Notes: generated by a model from the letters alone, not told the origin. DNA of 64,000 bases from Burkholderia latens (GCF_001718795.1 NZ_CP013438.1:372001-436000); one strand, 5' to 3'; counted from the stretch's first letter, positions 51,066 through 61,852 are shown. Program-made: numbers and translations.

Positions 51066-51905
51066 ATGAAGAACTCCACCAAAGCCACCCTGTCCGCTTG
51101 CGGCCTGCTCGTGACGCTGCTGTCCGGCTGCGTCACGTTGCCGAACACCGACATGAAGCCCGAAGCGCGCGAGAAGCTGCATTCGATCGCGATGCTCGAC
51201 GTCACCGAGCCGAAGCGTATCGCGGTCATCAATCTCGGCGGCGCGGCAGCCGGCTTCGGCCTGCTCGGCGGTCTCGCGCAAGTGGCCGTCAACGCGAGCC
51301 ATACGAGCACTTACACCGACCACGTGACGGCCAACAAGATCGTGTTCGCCCCCGACATCGCAGACGGCGTCGCAGGCCGGCTCACCGGCAACGGCTATCA
51401 GGTCGTGAAGCTGGCCGGCCAGAAGGCGAAGCTCGCCGACGACGGCAAGTCGGACGACTACTCGGCGATCCAGACCGACGCGGACGCGATCATGAACCTG
51501 TGGTTCACGTCGTTCGGCTATATCTCGCCGGCCAACCAGCCTGACTACATTCCGTGGGTGGTCATACGCGCGCGCATTCTCGACGCGAAGACGAAGCAGG
51601 ACATCTATTACAAGACGTTCGCGTGCGGCTACGACATCAAGGCGAACAGCGTGCACATCGACAGCGATTTCGCTTACACGTATGGCAGCTTCAGCGATCT
51701 CGAGAAGAATTTCGACAAGTCGGTGGAAGGGATCAAGTCGTGCGAGAAGTCGGTCGCGGACATGATCGGGCAGGATCTGGCGCGCACGCCGGCATCTGCG
51801 CCTACATCGGCATCGGCCAATGCCAATGCCACTGCTTCCACGGCGTTGACGACTGCGGCCACCGCGACCGCGACGGCCACTGCGCCGGCCACCGCATCGA
51901 AATGA
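51066..51905 (+). CDS. Predicted lipoprotein of unknown function
   Basis: A 279-residue lipoprotein. The signal peptide LSACGLLVTLLSGC ends in the lipobox LLSGC with Cys at residue 19. The mature domain includes IAVINLGGAAAGFGLLGGLA, DGVAGRLTGNGYQVVKLAGQ and VEGIKSCEKSVADMIGQDLA. The last 40 residues are a low-complexity Ala/Thr tail. An upstream ATG at 51027 would put 13 polar residues before the signal peptide and is less likely. It may form a pair with the preceding lipoprotein, 94 bases away. I cannot name a family. Confidence 0.75.
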   Translation: MKNSTKATLSACGLLVTLLSGCVTLPNTDMKPEAREKLHSIAMLDVTEPKRIAVINLGGAAAGFGLLGGLAQVAVNASHTSTYTDHVTANKIVFAPDIADGVAGRLTGNGYQVVKLAGQKAKLADDGKSDDYSAIQTDADAIMNLWFTSFGYISPANQPDYIPWVVIRARILDAKTKQDIYYKTFACGYDIKANSVHIDSDFAYTYGSFSDLEKNFDKSVEGIKSCEKSVADMIGQDLARTPASAPTSASANANATASTALTTAATATATATAPATASK

Positions 51906-51994
51906 TCGCGACGCGCGTGCAGAACCGTCACGACGCGCGTTTCGAATCCGGCAGCGCTTGAAGAAAAAGCGGAGGAGGGAAGTACTGCGTGCAG

Positions 51995-52018
51995 CCGGGC
52001 GGTTTTCATGCCGCCCGG
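51995..52018. terminator. GC hairpin between convergent lipoprotein and argG genes
   Basis: CCGGGCGG (51995-52002) and CCGCCCGG (52011-52018) form a perfect 8-bp stem with loop TTTTCATG, extended by one flanking G-C pair. It lies between the convergent lipoprotein and argG stops, the usual place for a shared terminator. No long T-run follows. Confidence 0.5.
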
Positions 52019-52039
52019 CCGCGTGTGAAAGCGACTGGC

Positions 52040-53732
<1,693 letters not shown>

Positions 53733-54818
53733 TCAGATATTCCACGCGCGCGCGGTTTCGAGCAGCTTCTCGCGCAACTGATCCACTTCACCGGCCAGCT
53801 TGGCCGTAATCGACACGTACCCGGACAACTGCAGCGGCGGCACGCCATGCAGCACGTCGTGCGGCGCGTCCGCGGCCGGCCGGCGGCGCGGTGCGAGCCG
53901 GCTCGGCGTGCCGAACTTGAGCGCGCGGCTCGCGCCGACCAGCGTGTCGCGGATGCGCCGGTTCACGGCTTTCATCGCGGTGCGCATGTAGTCGCGGGCG
54001 GCGAGGTCGTCGCGGGCGGGCACCGCGCTCGACAGGATCTCCAGATAGCCAATGCACAGACGCAGGCTGCGCTGGATCGCCTCGAGGTGCGCGACCGGGA
54101 TGTCGCATTCCTTCGACACCGACGGCATCAGCGAGCGCAACTGCACCAGCAGCGCGCTCAGCGCGGCCATTTCCTTCAGGTGCGCGTCGTCGGTCACGGG
54201 GCGGTCGCCGGCGAGTCGCGCATGCACGGCCGCGCACGCGCGCAGCGCGTCGGCGAGCTTGTAGCGCCACGAATAGGTCGCATAGAGCGGCAGCGCGAAC
54301 GAGAACGCCAGCGCGATCGCGATCCCGGTCAGCACGTTCACTGCGCGCCAGAGGCCGTCGACGATCTCGTTGTCGCCGTGTCCGGCGACGATCACCATCG
54401 TGATCGCGGACAACAGCGCGATGTAGCCGGCCTTGCCGATCGCGTGATACGCGCACACGCCGCACGCGATCGCCATCAGCAGATAGATCGCGAGCGGCGC
54501 ATGCAAAAAGGAATACAGCAGGATCAGCGCAAGCCCGGCCAGCGCGCCGATCGACGTGCCGAGCGCTCGCTCGGCCGCCTTCTTGCGGATGTTGCCGTGG
54601 TGCTGCAGCCCGCCGACGACGATGAGCACGGTGATCGTCGACCACTCGCCATGCGGCACGTTCAGCCCCGTGGACAGCGCGATCGACACGAGGATCGCGA
54701 GCGCGACGCGCGCCGCGTGGATCAGCTTTGCGTGCCGGTAGCGGCGGTACGGATCGAGGAGCGGACGGAGCGCGTGGCGCAGGAACGGAGGCAGTCGGGC
54801 AGGGAGCTGGGCGGTCAT
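53733..54818 (-). CDS. FUSC-family inner-membrane protein
   Basis: A 361-residue protein of the fusaric-acid-resistance / YccS-like group. After a basic N-terminus (RPLLDPYRRYRHAKLIHAAR), about six membrane helices span residues 35-180 (VALAILVSIALSTGLNVPHG; VGGLQHHGNIRKKAAERALG; LGTSIGALAGLALILLYSFL). A cytoplasmic helical domain follows to the end. The motif GxxxxKxxxRxxGTxxGAxxG typical of the family is visible. It lacks the second membrane half of the long members, so this is the half-size form. The substrate is unknown; such proteins are often placed among aromatic-compound or drug efflux systems. Confidence 0.85.
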   Translation of the reverse strand: MTAQLPARLPPFLRHALRPLLDPYRRYRHAKLIHAARVALAILVSIALSTGLNVPHGEWSTITVLIVVGGLQHHGNIRKKAAERALGTSIGALAGLALILLYSFLHAPLAIYLLMAIACGVCAYHAIGKAGYIALLSAITMVIVAGHGDNEIVDGLWRAVNVLTGIAIALAFSFALPLYATYSWRYKLADALRACAAVHARLAGDRPVTDDAHLKEMAALSALLVQLRSLMPSVSKECDIPVAHLEAIQRSLRLCIGYLEILSSAVPARDDLAARDYMRTAMKAVNRRIRDTLVGASRALKFGTPSRLAPRRRPAADAPHDVLHGVPPLQLSGYVSITAKLAGEVDQLREKLLETARAWNI

Positions 54819-54990
54819 GACGGAGTGGGGATGGCCGGAACACGCGCGGGCGGCCTGCGCGGGCCGGCGCCGCGCCGCTCGCGCAGCTGACGTAACGCTA
54901 GCCGAACGCACGCGGACTGTCCACGCCGGTGCGGCGCCGGTCGTCGCGCCGCGGCATCACGTGGCGTCAGCCAGCGTCGCCAGGCGTCAG

Positions 54991-55040
54991 CCGATATCAG
55001 CCGATATCAGCCGATATCAGCCGATATCAGCCGATATGAG
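54991..55040. repeat. 10-bp tandem repeat between FUSC and GGDEF genes
   Basis: CCGATATCAG occurs four times without change (54991-55030), followed by CCGATATGAG and the more diverged CCGGTGTCAC. It lies just past the 3' end of the diguanylate cyclase gene and upstream of FUSC. The unit contains the GATATC palindrome. Confidence 0.9.
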
Positions 55041-55046
55041 CCGGTG

Positions 55047-56606
55047 TCACGCGTCGGCCGCACTCGCGTGCTCGGCGTCCGACACGCGGTTGCGGCCGCC
55101 GGACTTTGCGCGGTACAGCGCGTCGTCGGCCTGGCGCAGCAGCGTTGCGGCATTCACACGGCCGGCGGCGGTCGCGATGCCGATGCTCGCGGTCACGTGC
55201 CCGTACGGGCTGCGGCGATGCTCGATGTCGAGGCCCGCGATCGCGCGCCGGATCGCTTCGGCGACGGTCGCCGCGCCGTGCGCATCGGTATCGGGCAGCG
55301 TGACGACGAATTCCTCGCCGCCGTAGCGCGCGACGTGGTCGCTGTCGCGGCGCAGGCAGCGCGACGCCGCTTGCGCGACGTCGCGCAGCACGTCGTCGCC
55401 GGCGAGGTGGCCGTAATAGTCGTTGAATGCCTTGAAATGATCGACGTCGACGAACAGCACGGACAGCGGGCGGCCGCTGCGCGATGCGCGCTGCGCTTCG
55501 TTCGCGAGCACCGCGTCGAATGTGCCGCGGTTGTCGAGCCCGGTCAGCGAATCGGTGTGCGCGAGCCGGTACAGCTTCGATTCGGCGATCTGCCGGCGGC
55601 TGAGTTCACGCGACAGCGCGAGCGAGCCCCACGCGATGAACGCGGTAAAGAGCGCCATCAGCACGGCGGTCCAGATCGCTCGATGGTTCCACGATGCATA
55701 GACGTCGACCTCGGCGGGCGCGACGTCGACGGTCAGCGGCAGATGCGCGAGATGCTTGTAAACATAGATGCGCCGCACGCCGTCGATCGGGCCGGTGCCG
55801 ACGAGTGCGCCTTCGCGGCTGCGCTGCGCGTCGATGAACAGCTGCGAGTCGTGCAGGTCGACGCCAACCGCGCGCGCATCGTACGGCAGCCGCGATACGA
55901 GCGTGCCGTTGTCCTCGACGATCGCCGCGCTGCCGTGCCGGCCGACCGCGAGCCCGTCGAGGAGCGCGCGGAAGTAGTCGATGCTGAGCGTGCCGACGAC
56001 GATTCCGCCGAACGTGCCGTCGGCGCGCGTGATGCGCCGGCTGAGCGCGATCGTCAGTGCGCCGCCGCGCAGCCGCGACGGGTAGGGCCGGCTGATGTAG
56101 AGGCCCGTTGCGAGCCCGTCGCGGTGGACGGCGAAATATTCGCGGTCGGCAAAATTGCCTTGCCGCGGCGGCGACTCCGCAGAATCGATCACGATATTGC
56201 CGTGTGCATCCATCACGAAAATGGCGCCGAGAAACGCGCCGGTCGCCGCGCGGTCGAACAGCAGCCGGTGCCGCTGATGCGGCGGCAGCGTGGCCAATTC
56301 CGGATCGGCGAGACCATCGACCACGTTTTGCAGCGACAGATCATACAGCTCGATATTGCGGGAAATATCGCGCTCGATCAGCAGCATCAGATTGCGCGCG
56401 TTTTCAACCGCATGGTCGTATGCGTCGTGACGCGCTTCGATCAACAGCGACGCGGAGAGTCCCCAACTGAACAGCAGCAGAACGACACCGGCCGCGAGGA
56501 CGCCGCGGGGCGACAGAATGCGCGCCACGGCCAAGGCGGTGTGGCGGCGCAGCGCGGCGATCAACGGGGGTGACTTCATCCTCGGCGGGGGCGGAGCGGC
56601 GGGCAT
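55047..56606 (-). CDS. Membrane-bound diguanylate cyclase with periplasmic cache-type sensor
   Basis: A 519-residue signalling protein. One N-terminal helix (VLAAGVVLLLFSWGLSASLL) is followed by a periplasmic sensor of about 270 residues with cache-like features (GAIFVMDAHGNIVIDS; DREYFAVHRDGLATGLYISR; GTFGGIVVGTLSIDYFRALL). A second helix comes next (IWTAVLMALFTAFIAWGSLA), then a GGDEF domain with active-site GGEEF (HVARYGGEEFVVTLPDTDAH). It should make cyclic di-GMP. An RxxD inhibitory site is not obvious before GGEEF. The start is uncertain: ATG 56606 is taken; GTG 56630 and ATG 56579 are in frame. Confidence 0.88.
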   Translation of the reverse strand: MPAAPPPPRMKSPPLIAALRRHTALAVARILSPRGVLAAGVVLLLFSWGLSASLLIEARHDAYDHAVENARNLMLLIERDISRNIELYDLSLQNVVDGLADPELATLPPHQRHRLLFDRAATGAFLGAIFVMDAHGNIVIDSAESPPRQGNFADREYFAVHRDGLATGLYISRPYPSRLRGGALTIALSRRITRADGTFGGIVVGTLSIDYFRALLDGLAVGRHGSAAIVEDNGTLVSRLPYDARAVGVDLHDSQLFIDAQRSREGALVGTGPIDGVRRIYVYKHLAHLPLTVDVAPAEVDVYASWNHRAIWTAVLMALFTAFIAWGSLALSRELSRRQIAESKLYRLAHTDSLTGLDNRGTFDAVLANEAQRASRSGRPLSVLFVDVDHFKAFNDYYGHLAGDDVLRDVAQAASRCLRRDSDHVARYGGEEFVVTLPDTDAHGAATVAEAIRRAIAGLDIEHRRSPYGHVTASIGIATAAGRVNAATLLRQADDALYRAKSGGRNRVSDAEHASAADA

Positions 56607-57144
56607 TTTGCGTCTTCGACGCTTCCGCACGCTGATTATTTCGATTTAAACCGCATTATCTCGCGAATTCGCGTATCTCGCCGTGCGATGCAAAACATGC
56701 ATGGGAAACCATCATTGGAAACGGTTACGCATCATTACGGCGATTCTCGGCCGCGATTTGATTTCAATCAATTTCGACTGGCACTATTTTGTCTGATTAT
56801 TTCATGGTGGGCGAAACAAATTGGCGTTTTAAAACCTGCGCCGGCCGTTGTTCGTAACCGATTCATCGGACATTTGCGTATTCGCAGGACGGACGGCGCG
56901 TCGCGGCCGGCGGTCACGTGAATGCACCTCCAGGCTGTTGATTCCGCGGCGCCTGCGCGCGACGCTCGGGCATCCGGGCGCGAGCGGCCCCCATGACGAA
57001 TCAGGTAGAATCCGCGCTTCGCCGCCGGCGCCCGGCGCGCAACGCGTATCGGGGCCGCATCGAATGCATCGCAGGCGGCGCACGGCGCCCCGCTCCCGCA
57101 TGTGCCGGCCCCGGATGCCGGCCCGCTCAACGTTCGTCTCGTTT
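56607..57144. other. A/T-rich divergent region between diguanylate cyclase and permease
   Basis: Bases 56630-56850 are strongly A/T-rich compared with the rest of the window, with many TTTAAA, ATTATT and AATCAATTT stretches. The region also contains the perfect 12-base palindrome CGCGAATTCGCG at 56662-56673. This is the sort of sequence that silencer proteins bind. A -10-like TAGAAT lies at 57006-57011, 134 bases before the permease start. No gene was seen. Confidence 0.5.
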
Positions 57145-58680
57145 ATGTCCGCACTTCCGAATTCCGACCAACCCGGTTCGTCCGCGAACCCACCCAAGCT
57201 TCATCGCGCGCTGAAGGCGCGCCACCTGACGATGATCGCGATCGGCGGCTCGATCGGCACGGGCCTGTTCGTCGCGTCCGGCGCGTCGATCTCGCAGGCA
57301 GGCCCCGGTGGCGCGATGGTCGCGTACATGCTGATCGGCCTGATGGTCTACTTCCTGATGACGAGCCTCGGTGAAATGGCCGCGTTCATGCCGGTGTCGG
57401 GCTCGTTCGCGACCTACGGCGCGAAATACGTCGACGAAGGCTTCGGCTTCGCGCTCGGCTGGAACTACTGGTACAACTGGGCGGTGACGATCGCAGTCGA
57501 GCTCGTCGCCGCGCAGCTCGTGATGCACTACTGGTTCCCGGACGTGCCGGGCGTGTGGTGGAGCGCGGCGTTCCTCGCCGTGATGTTCCTGCTCAATGCG
57601 TTGACGGTGCGCGGTTTTGGCGAGGCCGAATACTGGTTCGCGCTGATCAAGGTGGTCACCGTCGTCGCGTTCATCGGCGTCGGGCTTTTGATGATCTTCG
57701 GCATTCTGAAAGGCGCGCCGGGCAACGGCTGGGGCAACCTGACGATCGGCGACGCGCCGTTCGCGGGCGGCCTGCCGGCGCTGATGGGCGTCGCGATGAT
57801 CGCCGGCTTCTCGTTTCAGGGCACCGAGCTGATCGGCGTTGCGGCCGGCGAATCGGAGCACCCGCGCACCACGATTCCGCGCGCGGTGCGTCAGGTGTTC
57901 TGGCGGATCCTGCTGTTCTACGTGCTCGCGATCTTCGTGATCGGCGTGCTGATTCCGTACACCGACCCGAACCTGCTGAAGAGCGACGTGACCGATATCG
58001 GCGTGAGCCCGTTCACGCTCGTGTTCCGACACGCGGGGCTGGCGTTCGCGGCCGGCGTGATGAACGCGGTGATCCTGACGGCCGTGCTGTCGGCCGGCAA
58101 CTCGGGCATGTATGCGTCCACGCGGATGCTGTACAACCTCGCGACCGAAGGCCGCGCGCCGAAACTGTTCGCGAAGCTGTCGCCCGGCGGCGTGCCGCGC
58201 AATGCGCTCTATGCGACGACTGCGGTTGGCGCGCTGTGCTTCTTCACGTCGCTGTACGGCGACAAGACGGTGTACCTGTGGCTGCTGAACACGTCGGGGA
58301 TGACCGGCTTCATCGCATGGCTCGGCATCGCGATCAGCCATTACCGGTTCCGCAAGGGCTACGTGAAGCAGGGCTACGCGCTCGATCAGCTGCCGTATCA
58401 GTCGAAGTGGTTCCCGTTCGGCCCGTTGTTCGCGTTCGTGCTGTGTCTCGTGATCGCGCTGGGGCAGGACTACCAGGCGTTCCTCGCGAACCGGATCGAC
58501 TGGGCCGGTGTTGCGGCGACGTACGTCGGCATTCCGCTGTTCGTTGTCGTGTGGCTCGGCTACCGGCTGCTGAACAAGAGCCGCTTCGTGCGCTACGAGG
58601 ACATGGAGATCGCGCCGTGGGTCGCCGCGAATCGCGGTGCGCACGCGCAGCGCGTGACGAACCGCGAAACGGCGGCCTGA
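57145..58680 (+). CDS. Amino-acid permease, LysP-like
   Basis: A 511-residue, 12-helix inner-membrane permease of the amino acid-polyamine-organocation family. The substrate-binding loop of helix 1 is MIAIGGSIGTGLFVASGASI. Further family segments are AVTIAVELVAAQLVMHYWFP, FQGTELIGVAAGESEHPRTT and NSGMYASTRMLYNLATEGRA. Overall pattern, including the TEL(I/V)GVAAGE segment, is closest to LysP (lysine:H+ symport) among enterobacterial permeases, but specificity in Burkholderia is not assured. An intrinsic terminator follows the gene. It is preceded by a long region shared with the divergent diguanylate cyclase gene. Confidence 0.88.
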   Translation: MSALPNSDQPGSSANPPKLHRALKARHLTMIAIGGSIGTGLFVASGASISQAGPGGAMVAYMLIGLMVYFLMTSLGEMAAFMPVSGSFATYGAKYVDEGFGFALGWNYWYNWAVTIAVELVAAQLVMHYWFPDVPGVWWSAAFLAVMFLLNALTVRGFGEAEYWFALIKVVTVVAFIGVGLLMIFGILKGAPGNGWGNLTIGDAPFAGGLPALMGVAMIAGFSFQGTELIGVAAGESEHPRTTIPRAVRQVFWRILLFYVLAIFVIGVLIPYTDPNLLKSDVTDIGVSPFTLVFRHAGLAFAAGVMNAVILTAVLSAGNSGMYASTRMLYNLATEGRAPKLFAKLSPGGVPRNALYATTAVGALCFFTSLYGDKTVYLWLLNTSGMTGFIAWLGIAISHYRFRKGYVKQGYALDQLPYQSKWFPFGPLFAFVLCLVIALGQDYQAFLANRIDWAGVAATYVGIPLFVVVWLGYRLLNKSRFVRYEDMEIAPWVAANRGAHAQRVTNRETAA

Positions 58681-59049
58681 GGCCGACGCGGCAAGCCGCC
58701 GCGCGACGCGGAGCGAGCACGCAGTGAAGACGGGAAGCCCGCGGGCTTCCCGTTTGTTTTCGGGCGCGTGGGCGCGCATGGCGGCGGCGCGCGCACCGCG
58801 TGCCGGGGGAACCGCATCGGCGTGTGCGCGGATACCGCGCAACCCCATTTTTTTGTCGGTTTTCCGCTGCACGGGGTCAAAGCCGGTTATATTTCCCGAC
58901 CCTACCGGGCGACGGCCCGGCCGGCGCGACGAGCGCGGCGCGGATCGGGCATCCGGCGCGCGCGTCGAGCGGCGGCCGGCGGCGCCCGGCGTTTTCATCG
59001 TTCCGGCGGCGCGTGCACGGCCGGCGGAGCGCGCAACCCAGAGGAATTC
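58681..59049. other. Intergenic region after the permease, promoter of DUF3717 gene
   Basis: Begins with the permease terminator at 58731-58760. From 58840 to 58900 there is a T-rich stretch ending in GGTTATATTTCCCG, whose TATATT at 58888-58893 is a candidate -10 box. The remaining 140 bases before the DUF3717 start are very GC-rich. No gene was seen. Confidence 0.45.
58731..58760 (+). terminator. Intrinsic terminator of the permease gene
   Basis: The perfect palindrome CGGGAAGCCC GC GGGCTTCCCG at 58731-58752 is followed by TTTGTTTT, a textbook rho-independent terminator 50 bases after the permease stop. Confidence 0.9.
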
Positions 59050-59295
59050 ATGAGCGCATCACCCGCCGAGCGGAAGGCCGGACCCGTTTCCATCGTGCGA
59101 ATCGAAGCCGCGATCAATGCGTGGCGCGAAGTGTATCCGCCGGCGCCGGACGGCGAGGACGGCTACGCGCTCGACGCCGGCAGCAATTGCCTGGCCGAGC
59201 TGTACGGCGCGATGATCTGCTATCGGCTGCCGGACGTGCCGCTCGATTCGCTGAGCGACGCGCAGCGCGACGCGCTGTACGCGACCGAGGCGTGA
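59050..59295 (+). CDS. DUF3717 family small protein
   Basis: An 81-residue soluble protein. SIVRIEAAINAWREVYPPAP, then LAELYGAMICYRLPDVPLDS and LSDAQRDAL fit the DUF3717 family as I recall it, small conserved proteins of beta-proteobacteria with unknown function. GAGGAATTC before the ATG is a good ribosome-binding site. The gene stands alone between two strong terminators, so it is its own transcription unit. Confidence 0.75.
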   Translation: MSASPAERKAGPVSIVRIEAAINAWREVYPPAPDGEDGYALDAGSNCLAELYGAMICYRLPDVPLDSLSDAQRDALYATEA

Positions 59296-59336
59296 CGCGC
59301 GGCCGGCACGATGCCGCGGCGTGGCGCCGGCGAACG

Positions 59337-59370
59337 AACGGGAAGCCCTCGCGGCTTCCCGTTTTGCTTT
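59337..59370 (+). terminator. Intrinsic terminator of the DUF3717 gene
   Basis: AACGGGAAGCC (59337-59347) and GGCTTCCCGTT (59353-59363) form an 11-bp perfect stem with a 5-base loop, followed by TTGCTTT. The stem shares CGGGAAGCC with the permease terminator 600 bases upstream. Confidence 0.88.
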
Positions 59371-59561
59371 GCGCGGCTTCGGGCGTCGCCGCGAATGCAG
59401 TGCGGCTCGCGCAGGGATCGGCGCCGGCTGAGGTATCGTGACGGAATCGGGAAGCAGGCGATCGAGGAAGCCGCTGAGGATAGCCGGCGGCAGCGACCGG
59501 CGCTGGCGTTGCCGGCGCGGTGCCCAATGAGCGCCCGTTGCCTGTCCGGGAGGATTCGAAC

Positions 59562-60479
59562 ATGGAGTTGAGACACCTCCGCTACTTCGTCGCCGTCGCC
59601 GAGGAGCGGAATTTCACGCGTGCGGCCGAGCGCCTGCACATCGCGCAGCCGCCGCTCAGCCGTCAGATCCAGCAGCTCGAGGAGTCGCTCGGCGTTCCGC
59701 TGTTCGAGCGCAATGCGCGGCCGCTGAAGCTGACCGACGCGGGACGGTTCTTCTATTCGCATGCGGTGCAGCTGCTCGCGCAGACGACCGAGCTCGAATC
59801 GATGACGAAGCGCGTCGGCAAGATCGAGCGCAGCATGTCGGTCGGGTTCGTCGGCTCGACGCTGTACGGGATGCTGCCGAAGATCATCCGCCGTTTTCGC
59901 AGCGAGTATCCGGCCGTCGAGCTGAGCCTGCACGAGATGTCGACGATGGATCAGATCAAGGCGCTGAAGGAAGGGCGCATCGACGTCGGCTTCGGCCGCA
60001 TCCGTCACGAGGATCCGAGCGTGCGGCGCGTCGTGCTGCGCGAGGAGCGGATGATCGTCGCGCTGCCGGTCGGCCATCCGCTCGACGGCGCGAAGCCCGT
60101 GCTGTCGCTGCACGATCTCGTCAACGACACGCTGATCATCTTTCCGAAGGCGCCGCGGCCGAGCTATGCGGACCAGGTGCTCGCGGCGTTTCACGATCGC
60201 GCGTTGCAGCCGCGGCGCATCTATGAGACGCGCGAGCTGCAGATCGCGCTCGGCCTCGTCGCGATGGGCGAGGGCGTGTCCGTCGTGCCGCACAGCGTGT
60301 ACGGGCTGAAGCGCGACGACATCAGCTACAAGCCGCTCGACGACCCGAATCTCGTATCGCCGATCATCATGAGCATGCGTATGCTCGACGAATCGGGGGA
60401 CATCCGCGCGATGCAGGCGCTGATTTACCGGCTCTACGACGAGGCGCAGATGGAGTATCTGCCGCCGCAGCCGGAATGA
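59562..60479 (+). CDS. LysR-family regulator (BenM/CatM/CatR-like)
   Basis: A 305-residue LysR regulator. The N-terminal MELRHLRYFVAVAEERNFTR, AAERLHIAQPPLSRQIQQLE and ESLGVPLFERNARPLKLTDA is the CatR/BenM-type helix-turn-helix. The effector domain (MSVGFVGSTLYGMLPKIIRR; DVGFGRIRHEDPSVRRVVLR) is also like that subgroup, which responds to muconate or benzoate. No catabolic operon is adjacent and the next gene is co-directional, so the target is unknown. GGGAGGATTCGAAC before the ATG is a strong ribosome-binding site. Confidence 0.92.
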   Translation: MELRHLRYFVAVAEERNFTRAAERLHIAQPPLSRQIQQLEESLGVPLFERNARPLKLTDAGRFFYSHAVQLLAQTTELESMTKRVGKIERSMSVGFVGSTLYGMLPKIIRRFRSEYPAVELSLHEMSTMDQIKALKEGRIDVGFGRIRHEDPSVRRVVLREERMIVALPVGHPLDGAKPVLSLHDLVNDTLIIFPKAPRPSYADQVLAAFHDRALQPRRIYETRELQIALGLVAMGEGVSVVPHSVYGLKRDDISYKPLDDPNLVSPIIMSMRMLDESGDIRAMQALIYRLYDEAQMEYLPPQPE

Positions 60480-60588
60480 GCGTGCGGCGGATGGCGGCTC
60501 GCTCCGCGCGGCGCGCGCCGTGGAGCCGCGATCACCGGTATTCGATGCGGCACGCGCGCGCGACCGCCTTTACGCACACGACATACAC

Positions 60589-61446
60589 ATGACCGACATC
60601 GTGACCGAGGAGATCTGGGTAGAGACGCCGCAAGGGCGTCTCTTCGCGAAACGCTGGGGCGTGGCACGTGCGCCGCACGCGACCGCATTCGGGCAGCGCG
60701 CGCCTGGGGCGGCCGCGCCTATGCAGGCCGCGCCTATGCCGGCCGCGCCCATCGTGCTGCTGCATGATTCGCTTGGCTGCGTCGAACTATGGCGCGACTT
60801 CCCGGCGCAACTTGCGCAGGCCACGCGGCGCGACGTGATCGCGTACGACCGGCTCGGCTTCGGCCGCTCCGATCGCCATCCGGGGCAACTCGCGACGACG
60901 TTCGTGCGCGACGAGGCCGATGACGGATTTCCGGCGTTGCTCGAATGGTGCGGCATCGAGTCGTTCGTCGCGTTCGGGCACAGCGTCGGCGGCGGCATGG
61001 CGGTTTGCTGTGCGGCTGCGCATCCCGAACGCTGCCGCGCGCTGGTGACGGTCGCCGCGCAGGCGTTCGTCGAGGATCGCACGCGCGACGGCATTCGCGA
61101 AGCAGCGCAGCAGTTCGCCGCGCCCGGCCAGCTCGACCGGCTCGCACGCTATCACGGCGACAAGGCCGAATGGGTGCTGCGCGCATGGGTCGACACGTGG
61201 TTGTCGCCTGCGTTTCGCGGCTGGACGCTCGACGACGCGCTGCCGCGTGTCCGCTGTGCGACGCTTGCGATTCACGGCGCGCAGGACGAATACGGATCGG
61301 ACGCGCATCCGAAGCGGATCGCCGCGCGCGTCGCGGGGCCGTCGTCGTACCTGATGCTCGACGGATGCGGACACATGCCGCATCGCGAGCGTACCGACGA
61401 CGTCCTGGCCGCGGTCGCGGCCTTGCTGCGCGACGCGCCTGCTTGA
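60589..61446 (+). CDS. Alpha/beta hydrolase
   Basis: A 285-residue cytoplasmic alpha/beta-hydrolase. After an Ala/Pro-rich N-terminal insert with a repeated MQAAPMPAAP unit, the strand-helix core begins with IVLLHDSLGCVELWRDFPAQ (HDS oxyanion segment). The nucleophile elbow GHSVGGG is at about residue 132, the acid in LAIHGAQDEYGSD, and the His in LMLDGCGHMPHRERTDDV. The substrate is unknown. It follows the LysR gene by about 110 bases on the same strand and may be controlled by it. The start is at the second in-frame ATG, since the upstream frame lacks protein character. Confidence 0.87.
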   Translation: MTDIVTEEIWVETPQGRLFAKRWGVARAPHATAFGQRAPGAAAPMQAAPMPAAPIVLLHDSLGCVELWRDFPAQLAQATRRDVIAYDRLGFGRSDRHPGQLATTFVRDEADDGFPALLEWCGIESFVAFGHSVGGGMAVCCAAAHPERCRALVTVAAQAFVEDRTRDGIREAAQQFAAPGQLDRLARYHGDKAEWVLRAWVDTWLSPAFRGWTLDDALPRVRCATLAIHGAQDEYGSDAHPKRIAARVAGPSSYLMLDGCGHMPHRERTDDVLAAVAALLRDAPA

Positions 61447-61498
61447 GCGCGCGAACGCCCGTGCGCGATGCGATCGGCGGGGCCGGGCCCGCCGGAAT

Positions 61499-61852
61499 TC
61501 AGAACGCCAGCTGGATCGCGAGGTCGATCGCGAGCAGCGCGATCGAGCAGCCGATGCCGAGCACCACGTTCGGCAGGCGGTGCTCGAAATCGCGATGGTC
61601 GCGGCGCATCGCCGCGCCGAGCAGGAAGATCGCTTCGACGACGATCTGCAAGCCGACGAACAGCAGCATCAGCAGATACTCGTAACCCATCTGCTTGAAC
61701 GCGGCGAATTGCATCCCGTGATCGCGGATCCACTGACCGACGCGCAGCAGTTCGTACACGAACAGCAGGGCGGGAAACAGGTAGCTGATGAAGTAAGTCG
61801 GCGCGGTCGCGTGCCGTAGTTCGAGGTGGAAGTGCTGATGCGTGGTAGCCAT
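61499..61852 (-). CDS. Small three-helix membrane protein of unknown function
   Basis: A 117-residue membrane protein with three hydrophobic segments: YFISYLFPALLFVYELLRVG, YEYLLMLLFVGLQIVVEAIF and VVLGIGCSIALLAIDLAIQL. The N-terminus is short and His-rich (MATTHQHFHLELRHAT). AAGGAGGGCTTCGTG before the ATG is an excellent ribosome-binding site and fixes the start. I recognise no family. It is convergent with the hydrolase gene and lies 223 bases downstream of the TetR gene on the same strand. Confidence 0.75.
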   Translation of the reverse strand: MATTHQHFHLELRHATAPTYFISYLFPALLFVYELLRVGQWIRDHGMQFAAFKQMGYEYLLMLLFVGLQIVVEAIFLLGAAMRRDHRDFEHRLPNVVLGIGCSIALLAIDLAIQLAF

